From NCBI RefSeq assembly GCF_002159265.1, contig NZ_NFHG01000013.1:1-64000 (forward strand): DNA of 64,000 bases. Reading direction: 5' to 3'. Below are positions 35,356 to 47,532 of this stretch, piece after piece; the first letter of the stretch is position 1, and each line of letters begins with the position of its first letter. The DNA is from Flavonifractor sp. An82 (GTDB lineage: Bacteria > Bacillota > Clostridia > Oscillospirales > Oscillospiraceae). Under the pieces are notes generated by a model, which saw nothing but the letters and a program-made list of their open reading frames with translations, was not told the DNA's origin and did no database searches. A program made the translations under genes and the position numbers.

Positions 35356-36348
35356 ATGGCAATTCTGGTATTGGGCGGAGCTGGCTACATCGGCTCCCAT
35401 ACGGTATATGAACTCATCGACGCCGGCCGGGAAGTGGTGGTGGCCGACAACCTGCAGACCGGCTTCCGGGCTGCGGTGCATCCCAAGGCGAAGTTTTATG
35501 AGCTGGATATCCGGGACCGGGGTGCTCTGGATACCCTCTTCCAGGCGGAGAACATCGAGGGCGTCATCCACTTTGCCGCCTCCTCCCAGGTGGGCGAGTC
35601 CATGTCCGATCCTCTGAAGTACTATGACAACAACCTCCATGGCACCATGGTGCTCCTCCAGTCCATGGTGGCCCACGGCGTGGACAAGATCGTCTTCTCC
35701 TCCACCGCCGCCACCTACGGCGAGCCCGAGCGGGTGCCCATCCTGGAGGACGACCGCACCGTGCCCACCAACTGCTACGGTGAGACCAAGCTGTCCATGG
35801 AGCACATGATGAGCTGGGTGTCCAAGGCCCACGGCCTGCGCTATGTGGCCCTGCGCTACTTCAACGCCTGCGGCGCTCACATCTCCGGAAAAATTGGTGA
35901 GGCCCATGATCCTGAGACCCACCTGATTCCCATCATTCTCCAGGTGCCTCTGGGCCAGCGGGAGGCGGTCAGCGTCTTTGGCGACGACTATCCCACCAAG
36001 GACGGCACCTGCATCCGGGACTACATCCATGTCACTGACCTGGCCCAGGCCCACATCCTGGCCCTGGACTACCTGCTCAAGGGCGGGGAGAACAATGTGT
36101 TCAATCTGGGCAACGGCGTGGGCTTCACGGTGAAGGAAGTGGTGGACGTGGCCCGGGCGGTCACCGGTCACCCCATCCCCGCCAAGATGGCCCCCCGCCG
36201 GGCTGGCGATCCTGCCCAGCTCATTGCCTCCTCCGAGAAGGCCATCCAGGTGCTGGGCTGGAAGCCCCAGTACAACGACCTGAATACCATCGTGGCCTCC
36301 GCCTGGGCCTGGCACAAGAGCCATCCCCACGGCTTTGAGGAGGGCTGA
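35356..36348 (+). CDS. galE: UDP-glucose 4-epimerase
   Basis: Interconverts UDP-galactose and UDP-glucose. It has 330 residues with the NAD-binding GGAGYIGSH at residues 5-13 and the catalytic Ser/Tyr/Lys set: Ser and Thr in FSSTAATYG and the YGETK motif (about 138-142). The family motifs VALRYFNACGA and RDYIHVTDLA are present. It lies 41 bases after galK and 2 bases before galT, so the three form one operon. Confidence 0.97.
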   Translation: MAILVLGGAGYIGSHTVYELIDAGREVVVADNLQTGFRAAVHPKAKFYELDIRDRGALDTLFQAENIEGVIHFAASSQVGESMSDPLKYYDNNLHGTMVLLQSMVAHGVDKIVFSSTAATYGEPERVPILEDDRTVPTNCYGETKLSMEHMMSWVSKAHGLRYVALRYFNACGAHISGKIGEAHDPETHLIPIILQVPLGQREAVSVFGDDYPTKDGTCIRDYIHVTDLAQAHILALDYLLKGGENNVFNLGNGVGFTVKEVVDVARAVTGHPIPAKMAPRRAGDPAQLIASSEKAIQVLGWKPQYNDLNTIVASAWAWHKSHPHGFEEG

Positions 36349-36350
36349 GC

Positions 36351-37847
36351 ATGGAGCGTGAAGAAGCCCTTGCCAAGCTGGTGGCCTACGGGGTGGAGAA
36401 GGAGCTGATCCAGCCCGAGGACCGGGTATGGGCGGTCAATACCCTGCTGGACGTGCTGGGACTGAGCAGCTGCGCGCTGCTGGAAGTTTCAGCCCCGGCG
36501 GAGGGAGAACTGCCTGAGATCCTGGGTGCCCTGGCCGACGACGCCCACGCCCGTGGCGTGCTGCCCGAGGACTCCGTGACCTATCGGGATCTCTTTGACA
36601 CCCGGCTGATGGGTGTGCTCACACCCCGCCCCTCCCAGGTGATTGCCAAGTTCCGTGCCCTCTGCGCGCAGGACCCCAAGGCGGCCACCGACTGGTACTA
36701 CAAGTTCAGCCAGGACACCAATTATATCCGCCGGGACCGCATTGCCAAGGATGTGCAGTGGAAGGCCCAGACCGAGTACGGTGAACTGGATATCACCATC
36801 AACCTCTCCAAGCCGGAGAAGGACCCCAAGGCCATTGCGGCGGCCCGGAATCTGCCCGCCTCCGCCTATCCCCGGTGCCAGCTGTGCGCCGAGAATGAGG
36901 GCTATGCCGGCCGGCTGGACCATCCCGCCCGGGAGAACCACCGCATTGTGCCCATCACCATCAACGGTTCCCCCTGGTTTTTGCAGTACTCCCCCTATGT
37001 GTACTACAACGAGCACTGCATCTGCCTCAACAAGGTCCACACCCCCATGAAGATCGACCGGGCCTGCTTTGCCAAGCTGCTGGACTTTGTGGGCCAGTTC
37101 CCCCACTATTTCGTGGGCTCCAACGCCGACCTGCCCATCGTGGGCGGCTCCATCCTGGCCCACGACCATTTCCAGGGCGGCCGGTATACCTTCGCCATGG
37201 AGAAGGCCCCGGTGGAGACTCCCTTCACCGTCCAGGGCTATGAGGACGTTGCCGCCGGTATCGTCAAGTGGCCCATGTCGGTGGTGCGGCTCACCTGCGG
37301 CGATCCTCAGCGGCTCATCGACCTGGCTGACAAGATCCTGGCCAGCTGGCGGGGCTATACCGACGAGGGGGCCATGGTCCTGGCCGAGACCGACGGGGAG
37401 CCCCACAACACGATCACCCCCATCGCCCGGCGGCGGGGGAAGGACTACGAGCTGGACCTGGTGCTGCGCAACAACCTGACCACCGAGGAACATCCTCTGG
37501 GCCTGTACCACCCCCACGCCGAGCTCCACCACATCAAGAAGGAGAACATCGGCCTCATCGAGGTCATGGGTCTGGCGGTGCTGCCCGCCCGGCTGAAGGC
37601 CGAACTGGCGGCGGTGGCGGACAAGCTGGCCAACGGCGGCGACCTGCGGGCCGACCCGCTGACGGCGGCCCACGCCGACTGGGCGGAGGGTTTTATGCCC
37701 AACTACACCATCACGGCGGACAACGCCCTGGATGTGGTCTATCACGAGACCGGTCTGGTGTTTGCCAAGGTGCTGGAGCACGCCGGCGTCTACGCCCGCA
37801 CCCCGGAGGGGAAAGAAGCCTTCTTGCGGTTCCTGGAGCAGGTATAA
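36351..37847 (+). CDS. galT: Galactose-1-phosphate (UTP-hexose-1-phosphate) uridylyltransferase, class 2
   Basis: Transfers UMP between UDP-glucose and galactose-1-phosphate. At 498 residues it belongs to the longer Firmicute class (GalT2), not to the 350-residue E. coli type. The motif LAHDHFQGGRY near residues 265-275 contains the His of this class, and CQLCAENEGYAGRLDHPARE near 180-199 is typical. It starts 2 bases after the galE stop and completes the Leloir set. Confidence 0.95.
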   Translation: MEREEALAKLVAYGVEKELIQPEDRVWAVNTLLDVLGLSSCALLEVSAPAEGELPEILGALADDAHARGVLPEDSVTYRDLFDTRLMGVLTPRPSQVIAKFRALCAQDPKAATDWYYKFSQDTNYIRRDRIAKDVQWKAQTEYGELDITINLSKPEKDPKAIAAARNLPASAYPRCQLCAENEGYAGRLDHPARENHRIVPITINGSPWFLQYSPYVYYNEHCICLNKVHTPMKIDRACFAKLLDFVGQFPHYFVGSNADLPIVGGSILAHDHFQGGRYTFAMEKAPVETPFTVQGYEDVAAGIVKWPMSVVRLTCGDPQRLIDLADKILASWRGYTDEGAMVLAETDGEPHNTITPIARRRGKDYELDLVLRNNLTTEEHPLGLYHPHAELHHIKKENIGLIEVMGLAVLPARLKAELAAVADKLANGGDLRADPLTAAHADWAEGFMPNYTITADNALDVVYHETGLVFAKVLEHAGVYARTPEGKEAFLRFLEQV

Positions 37848-37871
37848 GAGATAGAACGGAGGAGGTCAGAC

Positions 37872-38342
37872 ATGACGGAAGAGGTCAAAATCGTCAATCT
37901 GGCGGACGCGCCGGAGTTTATGGAAGAAGTATCCCAGTGGCTTTGGCTGGAGTGGGCCAAGGCGGACGGGTATTCCCTGGAAGAGATCATCTACCGGACC
38001 AAATACGCCTCCCAGCGGGACACGGTGCCCCAGATGCTGGTGGCGGTGTGGCAGGACAAGCCGGTGGGCGTGGTGTCCCTGTGGCTCAATGATCTGAAAA
38101 CCCGGCAGGATCTCTCTCCCTGGATGGCCACCCTGTATGTGAAGGATGAATACCGGAATATGCATATCGGCCAGAAGCTGCAGATCGCCAGCATCGAGGC
38201 GGTGCGGGCGCTCCATCGCTATGACTGCCTCTATCTGATCACCAAGCTCAACGGCTATTATGAGCGGCTGGGCTGGAAGTTTGTGGACGAGGCCCCCACA
38301 GGGGGCGGTGCCCATGAGCGCATCTATCGATATGACCTTTAA
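37872..38342 (+). CDS. GNAT-family N-acetyltransferase
   Basis: A single-domain GNAT protein of 156 residues. The acetyl-CoA motif is visible as LYVKDEYRNMHIGQKLQIAS (about 92-111), followed by LYLITKLNGYYERLGWKFVD, the usual strand-helix-strand end of the fold. GGAGGAGG precedes the ATG. It lies 24 bases after galT and before the terminator, so it may be transcribed with the gal genes. The substrate is unknown; a galactoside acetyltransferase role is not supported because those belong to a different fold. Confidence 0.85.
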   Translation: MTEEVKIVNLADAPEFMEEVSQWLWLEWAKADGYSLEEIIYRTKYASQRDTVPQMLVAVWQDKPVGVVSLWLNDLKTRQDLSPWMATLYVKDEYRNMHIGQKLQIASIEAVRALHRYDCLYLITKLNGYYERLGWKFVDEAPTGGGAHERIYRYDL

Positions 38343-38355
38343 ATCTAAGCAAGGA

Positions 38356-38399
38356 AAACCAACAGCGGCGGCTCCTGACGGAGCCGCCGCTGTTGGTTT
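38356..38399. terminator. Terminator of the gal operon
   Basis: A perfect 19-bp stem (AAACCAACAGCGGCGGCTC and its complement) with a 6-base loop has A and T runs on its two sides. It may also serve the convergent permease gene. Confidence 0.88.
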
Positions 38400-38445
38400 G
38401 AGCAAATGGGCATCTATATATTGGAATGGGCAGCAAAGGAATGTA

Positions 38446-39858
38446 TCAGTCCTTGTCCGCGGAGCCCTTCTCCTTGGGCAGGATCAGACTGAGCAGCAGG
38501 GAGACCACAAACACGCCGGCCACCGCGTTGCCGTTGAAAATGTCACCCACGGCGGCAGGGAAAGCGGCAAAGAAGTTGCCGGAGGTCTGGGTCAGGCCGA
38601 TGCCGATGCAGAAGGACAGGGAGACGATGATCATGGTGCGGTCGTTGAATTCGCACTCCTTGAGCATCTTGATGCCCTCATACATAATGGAGCCGAACAT
38701 CATGACGGTGCAGCCGCCCAGCACCGACTGGGGCAGGGAGTTGAAGAACGCGCCCAGCGGGGGGAAGAGGGAGGCCAGGATCAGGATGAGGGCACCCATG
38801 AGGATGGTGAAGCGGTTGATGACGCCGGTCATGGTGACCAGGCCCACGTTCTGGCTGAAGGAGGTGAGGGGCAGGCAGCCGAAGCAGCCGGAGATGGAGC
38901 TGGAGAAGCCGTCCACTGCCAGGGAGCCCTGCAGCTCCTCGATCTTCAGCTCACGGCCCAGTGCGCCCTGAGCGACGGCGGCAGTAGCGCCGCTGGTTTC
39001 TGCGGCAGACACCAGGAAAACGATGGCGATGGTAAAGAAGGCGCCCAGGTCAAACACAGGGAAGTGGCTGGTGAGGAATACCGGCTTGGGCAGACTGAAG
39101 AAGCCTACCTCGCTGATGGTCTTCTGGATGCCGGAGAAGTCCACCATTGGAGCGATACCGGCCACAGTAATGATGGCGGAGACTATGTAGCCTACGATGA
39201 GACCCACCAGAATATTCAGATTTTTGTAGACACCTTTCAGACAGTAGCGGGAGACCAGACATACCACCAGGGTGAAAGCACCAATGGCCAGATGGTACCA
39301 GGAACCGAAGTCGGCGGCGCCGTTGCCGCCGCCCCAGGAATTCATGCCCACCGACAGGAGGGAGAGGCCGATGGCGATAACCACACAGGAGGATACCACG
39401 GGGGTAAGGAAACGCTTCCAGTACTTGGCGCTCAAGCCTACCAGGCCTTCAAAGATACCGCCCAGGATGACTGCGCCCACCATGCCTTCGTAGCCCAGAG
39501 CGGGGTTGGTACAGATCATCAGGAGGCTGCCCAGGAAGGTGAAGCTGACGCCCATGACGATGGGCAGCTTGGAGCCAATCTTCCAGATCGGGTAGAGCTG
39601 CATGCAGGTGCCGATGCCGGCGGCGAACATAGCGCATTGAAGCAGCTGCGTAATCTCTGCGGGAGTAAGATGGGTGTCTGTCCCCCGAATTACAGCAGCG
39701 CTGCACACGATCAGTACGGGAGCCAGATTGGCCACAAACATAGCCAGGACGTGCTGCAAACCGAAGGGAATCGCCTTGGAAAGGGGGACCCTTCCATTGA
39801 GCTGGTAGATGTTGTCTTGGCTGATGGTGTTGATTTGCGCTTCCTTGGTTTCCATCAT
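38446..39858 (-). CDS. NCS2-family purine permease (xanthine/uric acid type)
   Basis: A membrane transporter of about 470 residues with some 12-14 helices. The NCS2 marks are present: the substrate-site segment AETSGATAAVAQG and SFSQNVGLVTMTGV, where QNVG is typical of xanthine/urate members. ATG 39858 follows GAGGTG; a second ATG is three bases further. It lies after the xanthine dehydrogenase genes on the same strand but behind a terminator, so it probably has its own promoter. Likely cargo is xanthine, hypoxanthine or urate. Confidence 0.88.
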   Translation of the reverse strand: MMETKEAQINTISQDNIYQLNGRVPLSKAIPFGLQHVLAMFVANLAPVLIVCSAAVIRGTDTHLTPAEITQLLQCAMFAAGIGTCMQLYPIWKIGSKLPIVMGVSFTFLGSLLMICTNPALGYEGMVGAVILGGIFEGLVGLSAKYWKRFLTPVVSSCVVIAIGLSLLSVGMNSWGGGNGAADFGSWYHLAIGAFTLVVCLVSRYCLKGVYKNLNILVGLIVGYIVSAIITVAGIAPMVDFSGIQKTISEVGFFSLPKPVFLTSHFPVFDLGAFFTIAIVFLVSAAETSGATAAVAQGALGRELKIEELQGSLAVDGFSSSISGCFGCLPLTSFSQNVGLVTMTGVINRFTILMGALILILASLFPPLGAFFNSLPQSVLGGCTVMMFGSIMYEGIKMLKECEFNDRTMIIVSLSFCIGIGLTQTSGNFFAAFPAAVGDIFNGNAVAGVFVVSLLLSLILPKEKGSADKD

Positions 39859-39929
39859 GAGCACCTCACTTACAAATTTGCAAATAATTATTTTTTATAT
39901 AAAATGCATATTTTTCAGCAAAAAAGGGT

Positions 39930-40002
39930 GCAAAAATCCCCTTCGGTCCCAAACCGAATGTTTTATGTATATCATGACCGGTTGGCATAACCGAAGGGGA
40001 TT
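39930..40002 (-). terminator. Terminator of the xanthine dehydrogenase operon
   Basis: On the minus strand, AATCCCCTTCGGT pairs with ACCGAAGGGGATT across a 42-base loop that holds an inner CCAA/TTGG stem, and a T run follows. It lies 35 bases after the last operon gene. Confidence 0.7.
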
Positions 40003-40036
40003 GAAAAATGAGGGGATGCCAGACTGTGGGGAAGGA

Positions 40037-40543
40037 TTACACGGCGTCGGCCTCGGCGTTCTTGCCCAGGCGGCGGAGCATGGTCTTTTTCACCGCCCGG
40101 AAGATATTCTCATATCCGGTACACCGGCACAGGTGGCCCGACATGAGCTTGCGGATCTCGTCATCGGAGTACTCCCTGCCCGACTCCAGGATCTCCGCCG
40201 CACTCATGATGAAGCCGGGGGTGCAGAAGCCGCACTGGACGGCGGCCTCGTCGATGAAGGCCTGCTGGATGTCGGAGATCTCGCCGTTGGGCCCGGCCAG
40301 ACCCTCCAGGGTGAGGATCTCCTTGCCGTCGGCCCACACCGCCAGATAGATGCAGGAGTTGAAGCACTCGCCGTTGACCAGCACGTTGCAGGCGCCGCAT
40401 TCGCCCACCTCGCAGCCCTTCTTGACACTGGTGAGACGGTAGTCGTCCCGCAGCATGTCGGTGAGGGAGGCCCGCACGTCGATCATCTTCTCCACCTGCT
40501 TGCCATTGATGGTGCAGCGGACCAGCTTGTACTGCTTACTCAT
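40037..40543 (-). CDS. xdhC: Xanthine dehydrogenase iron-sulfur subunit (2x 2Fe-2S)
   Basis: The small electron-transfer subunit, 168 residues. It has the plant-type ferredoxin cluster Cys in GCEVGECGACNVLVNGECF and the second cluster Cys in QCGFCTPGF and CRCTGYENI. This matches CoxS/XdhC-type subunits of molybdenum hydroxylases. It overlaps the end of the FAD subunit gene by 8 bases and is the last gene of the operon. Substrate assignment rests on the purine permease beside it. Confidence 0.9.
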   Translation of the reverse strand: MSKQYKLVRCTINGKQVEKMIDVRASLTDMLRDDYRLTSVKKGCEVGECGACNVLVNGECFNSCIYLAVWADGKEILTLEGLAGPNGEISDIQQAFIDEAAVQCGFCTPGFIMSAAEILESGREYSDDEIRKLMSGHLCRCTGYENIFRAVKKTMLRRLGKNAEADAV

Positions 40544-41423
40544 GGATCACACCTCCTGCCAGACGGATAGATTCAGTCAGGGCGCGCTCGGCCAGCACTA
40601 CCGCGATATGCTGACGGAAGTCCTTGGCCGCCCGCCAGCTGTCTCTGGGATTGATGTCCTCCAGCACGGTGCGGGCAAAGGCCTTGATTTCCGCCTGGGT
40701 GGTGGGCTTGCCCTTGGCGTACGCCTCAGCGGTAACCGCCCGCATGGGAATGGGGCCCGCCACGCCGTAGGCGATGCGCACATCCTCCATGGTGGACTTG
40801 TCAGCGGACAGCTTCACGTTCACCGAGCAGCCGGTGGTGGCGATGTCCATGGCGTTGCGCATGGCGTATTTGATGTAGTGGCCCTCATAGCCCTCATAGG
40901 AGGCTTTGGGGATGAGGATGCCGGTCTGGAGCTCACCGGGGCGCAGGTCCACCTGACCGGCCTTGATGTAGAAGTTCTGGATGGGGGTGCGGCGCACGCC
41001 CTCCGGACCGGTGATCTCGATGATGGCGTCCCAGGCGAACAGGGTGGAGGCGGAGTCGGCGGAGGTCACGCCGTTGCAGGTGTTGCCGCCGATGGTGCCG
41101 ATATTGCGGATCTGGGGTCCGCCCACCTGGTCCACCGCCTGACCCAGTACATTGATGTGGGCCTGGATGATGGGATCTTTGGTGATGTGGGAGAAGCTGG
41201 TGAGGGAGCCGATGCGGATGGTGCCGTCCTCCTCCAGGGACACCCCCCGGATCTCGTCCAGACCGTAGATGCTGACCAGTTCCTTGCCGGCCCGCTTGCC
41301 TTCCCGCATCTGGACTAGCACGTCACTGCCGCCGGCAATGATCTGGGCTTCCGGATGCTCCAGCAGCAGTTGGACGGCGTGGGCTACACTCTCCGCCTCG
41401 TAAAGCGCTTTGATATCATACAT
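40536..41423 (-). CDS. xdhB: Xanthine dehydrogenase FAD-binding subunit
   Basis: The middle subunit, 295 residues, with the FAD-binding motif IIAGGSDVLVQMREG (about 29-43) and TIGGNTCNGVTSADSASTLF (about 109-128), followed by the C-terminal CO dehydrogenase flavoprotein domain. It passes electrons from the iron-sulfur subunit to NAD+ or another acceptor. It overlaps both neighbours by 8 bases, so the three subunits are made in step. Confidence 0.9.
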   Translation of the reverse strand: MYDIKALYEAESVAHAVQLLLEHPEAQIIAGGSDVLVQMREGKRAGKELVSIYGLDEIRGVSLEEDGTIRIGSLTSFSHITKDPIIQAHINVLGQAVDQVGGPQIRNIGTIGGNTCNGVTSADSASTLFAWDAIIEITGPEGVRRTPIQNFYIKAGQVDLRPGELQTGILIPKASYEGYEGHYIKYAMRNAMDIATTGCSVNVKLSADKSTMEDVRIAYGVAGPIPMRAVTAEAYAKGKPTTQAEIKAFARTVLEDINPRDSWRAAKDFRQHIAVVLAERALTESIRLAGGVIHE

Positions 41424-43725
41424 GGCCGGAGCCCTCCTTTTCGATCAGACCCTCTTCCATAAAGCGGCGGAAGAGGATGTGGGGATTGACAGGTGCGTCA
41501 TTAACAAAGACGCCGGTGGCCTGGTAGACCGCGTTGCGGATGGCGGGAGCCACCGAGCAGGTGGGGGGCTCGCCCAGAGCCTTGGTGCCGAAGGCGCTGG
41601 TGGGCTCCGGGTTTTCCACGAAGAAGGCCCGCAGGCGGGGATGGTCCATAAAGGTGGACAGCTTGTAGTCCAGCAGGTTGTTGTTCAGGGCCTTGCCGCT
41701 CTTGGGATCAAAGAGCAGCTTCTCCGACAGGCCGAAGCCGATGCCCATGCTCATGCCGCCGTGGACCTGGGCCTCCGCCAGGGCGGGGTTGATGATGGTG
41801 CCGGCGTCGTGGACGTTGACCAGATCCAGCAGCTTTACCTTGCACATGGGGATGTCCACCTCAACCTCGGCAAAGGTGCAGCCGAAGGAATAGGCGTTGG
41901 ACTTGATCTGGGCGGTGCTCTCCGCCGTCAGGTGCTGGCTGTGGGTCAGGCTGTAGAGAGCCTCGGTGGCCAGGTCTCCCAGGGTCATCAGAACCCGGCC
42001 GTCAGTGATGCGGACGATGTTGCCGTCCACGATGTTCAGGTTGTAGGGTGGCATCCGGGTCAGCTCGTGGGCGTAGTTCAGGATGCGCTCCTTCAGCAGC
42101 AGGCCGGTCTGACGGATGGCAAAGCCTGCGGTGTAGGTCTGGCGGGAAGCGTAGGCCCCGGTGCCGAAGGGGGTAACGTCGGTATCCTGGCAGGAGACCA
42201 TATGGACCTTGTCCAGGGGCACCCCAATCACGTCGGCGGTCATCTGGGCAAAGGCGGTGTCGGCACCCTGGCCGATCTCGGTCTCACCCAGCTGGACCTG
42301 GAGGGAGCCATCCTGGTTGAGGACCATCCGGCAGGCGGAGGTCTCAAGGGAGATGGGCCATACGGCGGTATTGTACCAGAACACCGCCATGCCGATGCCC
42401 CGGCGGATATCGCCGGTCTGGTTCTGGTAGGCCTTGTATTTCCGCAGGTAGTCGGTGACCTCCATACCCTTGTCGATGCACTGGTTGAAGGTGTCGGAAT
42501 AGAGCTCGTTTTTGGAGAAGGGATCGGTGAATCCCACCGGCATCAGATTTTTCCGCCGGAATTCGATGGGGTCCATGCCAAGCCGGGCGGCAACCTCCTC
42601 AGTGTGGCACTCCACCGCCCACATGGCCTGGGGGATGCCGTAGCCCCGCATGGCGCCGGCCACCGGCTTGTTGGTGAACACGGTGTAGGCGTCCACCTCC
42701 ACGTTGTCGCAGGGGTAGAGCTGCGGGAAGGCACCGGCACCCTTGGCGCAGATGCTGTGGCCGTGGGAGGCATAGGCGCCCTGGTCGGAGAAGGCCTCCA
42801 GCTTGCGGGCGGCATAGGTGCCGTCGGGCCGCACCCAGGAGATGATATGGCTGTGGATAGCGTGGCGTACCCGGTTGGAGACAAAGGTGTCCTCCCGGGG
42901 GATGTCCAGCTTGACCAGATGGCCCCCCAGCTGCATGCACAGCCAGGCGCACAGGGGCTCATAAAGCACGTCCTGCTTGTTGCCGAAACCGCCGCCGATG
43001 TAAGGCTTGATGATATGGATCTTGCCCCACTCGATGCCCAGGGCCTGGCCCACCACCCGGCGGACGATATGGGGGATCTGGGTGGAGGTGACCATTTTGA
43101 TGCGGTCGCCGGTCATCTCGGCGAAGCAGATGAAGTTCTCAATGTGGCAGTGCTGGACGGTGGGGGTCTGGTACCAGCCCTCCACTTTGATGAGGCCGGG
43201 CTCCTTGATGGCCTCCTCATAGTTGCCCTTGCGGATGGTGGTGTGCTTGAGGATATTGTTGGGATAGGCCTCGTGAAGCTGGGGGGCCCCGTCCTTCATG
43301 GCCTCATGGACGTCCAGTACGAAGGGGTACTCCTCGTACTCCACCTTGATGGCCCGGATGGCCTGGGCGGCGGCCACCTCGTTTTCCGCCACCACCGCGC
43401 CGATGTCGTCGCCGTAGAAGCGGACCCGGTCGGTGAGCACCAGCCGGTCTGCCACGTCCTGGTGGCTCTCGTCGGTGGACCAGGGGTGACCGGCGGTGGG
43501 GAAGTAATGCTTCTCCTTCAGGTCAAAGCAGGTAAATACCTTGATGACGCCGGGGATGGCCTCCGCAGCAGAGGTATCGATGGACTTGACCCGGCCGTTG
43601 GCAATGGTGGCGTGCAGCACCTGGGCGATGTAGGCGCTCTTGTCACACAGATCGTCGGTGTACCTGGTGCGGCCCACAGCCTTGTCATGGGCGTCCACCC
43701 GGGTCACTTTTTTTCCGACATACAT
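41416..43725 (-). CDS. xdhA: Xanthine dehydrogenase molybdenum-binding subunit
   Basis: The catalytic subunit, 769 residues, oxidises hypoxanthine and xanthine, or a similar N-heterocycle, at a molybdopterin centre. The N-terminal a/b hammerhead domain begins DKAVGRTRYTDDL. Molybdopterin-binding segments include PYIGGGFGNKQDVLYEPLCA, GAMRGYGIPQAMWAVE and the C-terminal ALGEPPTCSVAPAIRNAV with its conserved active-site Glu. ATG 43725 is chosen for the AGGAGG site upstream. No selenocysteine codon is seen. Purine use is inferred from the permease. Confidence 0.9.
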   Translation of the reverse strand: MYVGKKVTRVDAHDKAVGRTRYTDDLCDKSAYIAQVLHATIANGRVKSIDTSAAEAIPGVIKVFTCFDLKEKHYFPTAGHPWSTDESHQDVADRLVLTDRVRFYGDDIGAVVAENEVAAAQAIRAIKVEYEEYPFVLDVHEAMKDGAPQLHEAYPNNILKHTTIRKGNYEEAIKEPGLIKVEGWYQTPTVQHCHIENFICFAEMTGDRIKMVTSTQIPHIVRRVVGQALGIEWGKIHIIKPYIGGGFGNKQDVLYEPLCAWLCMQLGGHLVKLDIPREDTFVSNRVRHAIHSHIISWVRPDGTYAARKLEAFSDQGAYASHGHSICAKGAGAFPQLYPCDNVEVDAYTVFTNKPVAGAMRGYGIPQAMWAVECHTEEVAARLGMDPIEFRRKNLMPVGFTDPFSKNELYSDTFNQCIDKGMEVTDYLRKYKAYQNQTGDIRRGIGMAVFWYNTAVWPISLETSACRMVLNQDGSLQVQLGETEIGQGADTAFAQMTADVIGVPLDKVHMVSCQDTDVTPFGTGAYASRQTYTAGFAIRQTGLLLKERILNYAHELTRMPPYNLNIVDGNIVRITDGRVLMTLGDLATEALYSLTHSQHLTAESTAQIKSNAYSFGCTFAEVEVDIPMCKVKLLDLVNVHDAGTIINPALAEAQVHGGMSMGIGFGLSEKLLFDPKSGKALNNNLLDYKLSTFMDHPRLRAFFVENPEPTSAFGTKALGEPPTCSVAPAIRNAVYQATGVFVNDAPVNPHILFRRFMEEGLIEKEGSGHV

Positions 43726-43768
43726 GGCGCTTTCCTCCTTTTGATGCTCCGTGTTGACGGAGGGATAT

Positions 43769-44470
43769 TCAACCGTTGATGTGATGCTCAATGTGGGCTT
43801 TCATGGCCCGGTAGCCCTCCTCGGGAATGAGGATCTTTCCCCGCTGGAGCCGGATCAGCCCCATATCCTCCAGCTTTTGAATGCTGCGGTTCAGGGTCTT
43901 GACCGAAAAGCCAATCTCCTCGGCGATCTGGGTCCTGGTCTGCTTCAGCTCCAAAACCTGGGGGGTGGGCAGCCGCTGCTCGAATTTTCGGATCAGATGG
44001 ACCATCAGCCGGTCCTTGCCCTCCATAAAGAGGTACTTGCGGGCCTCCGCGGTCTGGGTAATGAGACGGTGTATGTTTTCCTGGGTGCGCAGGAAGAGCG
44101 CGTCCACGTCCATCCGCATCCACTCCATATAAGCAGAGGCGGGAATGGAGAGGACCCGGCAGGGGGTGGAGGCGATGATGCTGATGCGGTACTGGGACAG
44201 ACCGGCGAAGCACTCGATCTCACCGAAGAAATCGCCGGGCCCGAAGTCCTTGAAGGGGTAGGAACGTTCATGCATGGGCCATTCCACGCCGGTCACCTTG
44301 CCGGAGAGAATGATAAAGATATGGGTGCAGTCCGTGCCTGCCTTGATAAAGGTATGCTCCGCCTCAATGTCAATGAGGGTCATATAGTACTTGACCTCTT
44401 CCGTGCAGTTGCGGAACAGAAGCTCCATATAGTTTCGCTTCTGAGGCGGAAGCGCCTGAAAGACATCCAC
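43769..44470 (-). CDS. Crp/Fnr-family transcriptional regulator
   Basis: The protein has 233 residues. Residues 20-130 form a cyclic-nucleotide-binding-like barrel (FIKAGTDCTHIFIILSGKVT, GPGDFFGEIECFAG). The C-terminal winged helix has TRTQIAEEIGFSVKTLNRSI. There is no N-terminal Cys cluster, so it is not an oxygen-sensing Fnr. It lies 43 bases before xdhA on the same strand and probably controls the purine operon. A TATAAT box stands 25 bases before its start on the minus strand (44495-44500). Confidence 0.88.
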   Translation of the reverse strand: MDVFQALPPQKRNYMELLFRNCTEEVKYYMTLIDIEAEHTFIKAGTDCTHIFIILSGKVTGVEWPMHERSYPFKDFGPGDFFGEIECFAGLSQYRISIIASTPCRVLSIPASAYMEWMRMDVDALFLRTQENIHRLITQTAEARKYLFMEGKDRLMVHLIRKFEQRLPTPQVLELKQTRTQIAEEIGFSVKTLNRSIQKLEDMGLIRLQRGKILIPEEGYRAMKAHIEHHING

Positions 44471-44589
44471 AGGACCTCACCTCCTTACGTCCTTATTATA
44501 TCGTCTAATTCCCACAAAAAGAAAGGTCATGTGTCTTATTTTTCTGGAGTTTTTTCAGAAAGCAAGCTTTTGTCGGCGGGAGTATACCA

Positions 44590-44627
44590 AAAGGCCTGCT
44601 TCCTCCGGGGGAAAGAAGCAGGCCTTT
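44590..44627 (-). terminator. Terminator after the malic enzyme gene
   Basis: A perfect 13-bp stem (AAAGGCCTGCTTC / GAAGCAGGCCTTT) with a 12-base loop lies 28 bases after the malic enzyme stop. Confidence 0.8.
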
Positions 44628-44655
44628 GCTTACAGTTATAGGTTCCCCGGGAGGG

Positions 44656-45825
<1,170 letters not shown>

Positions 45826-45841
45826 GAAAAAGCCTTCTTTC

Positions 45842-47206
<1,365 letters not shown>

Positions 47207-47407
47207 GTGTAGACCATCCCTTTCTCCGTCTGTGGACGGGGTCATTTTAATATCTGCATTTTAGCACAGATTCTGCCGGGATAAAAGTCTGACACCTGGA
47301 AAGAGCGCCCTTTTGTGTCGGATTTGTGCTGTCCGCACAAGGGAGAGGGAGTGAGGGGGCGGCCCCCTGCCGGTTGCCACAAAAATCTTTTTCTGGTTTC
47401 CAAATCC

Positions 47408-47436
47408 TTGACAGAAGAAAGCGGAGCACGTATACT
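47408..47436 (+). promoter_or_regulatory. Promoter of glnA
   Basis: TTGACA and TATACT are separated by 17 bases, a near-consensus promoter, about 97 bases before glnA. Confidence 0.85.
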
Positions 47437-47450
47437 AAATTTTGTGAACA

Positions 47451-47487
47451 AAGGCGTTCCGGCCCGGGGGGCGGAGCGCCTTCTTTG
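47451..47487 (+). promoter_or_regulatory. GC-rich leader hairpin before glnA
   Basis: AAGGCGTTCCG pairs with CGGAGCGCCTT (one G-U pair) and the GC-rich loop can extend the stem. TTCTTTG follows, so it looks like a weak terminator within the glnA leader, starting about 8 bases from the expected transcript start. It may attenuate glnA. Confidence 0.5.
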
Positions 47488-47532
47488 CTATCCGAAATCT
47501 ATGATTTTGAATGAGAGAAAGGGGCCCCTGTC

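Noticed and set aside
39859-40036. Purine riboswitch before the NCS2 permease
   Set aside because: The conserved purine-aptamer core is not present; the inverted repeat there is a terminator for the upstream operon.
47437-47532. Classical ANTAR double hairpin in the glnA leader
   Set aside because: There is room and sequence for one hairpin only, and the two six-base loops with conserved A and G were not found.
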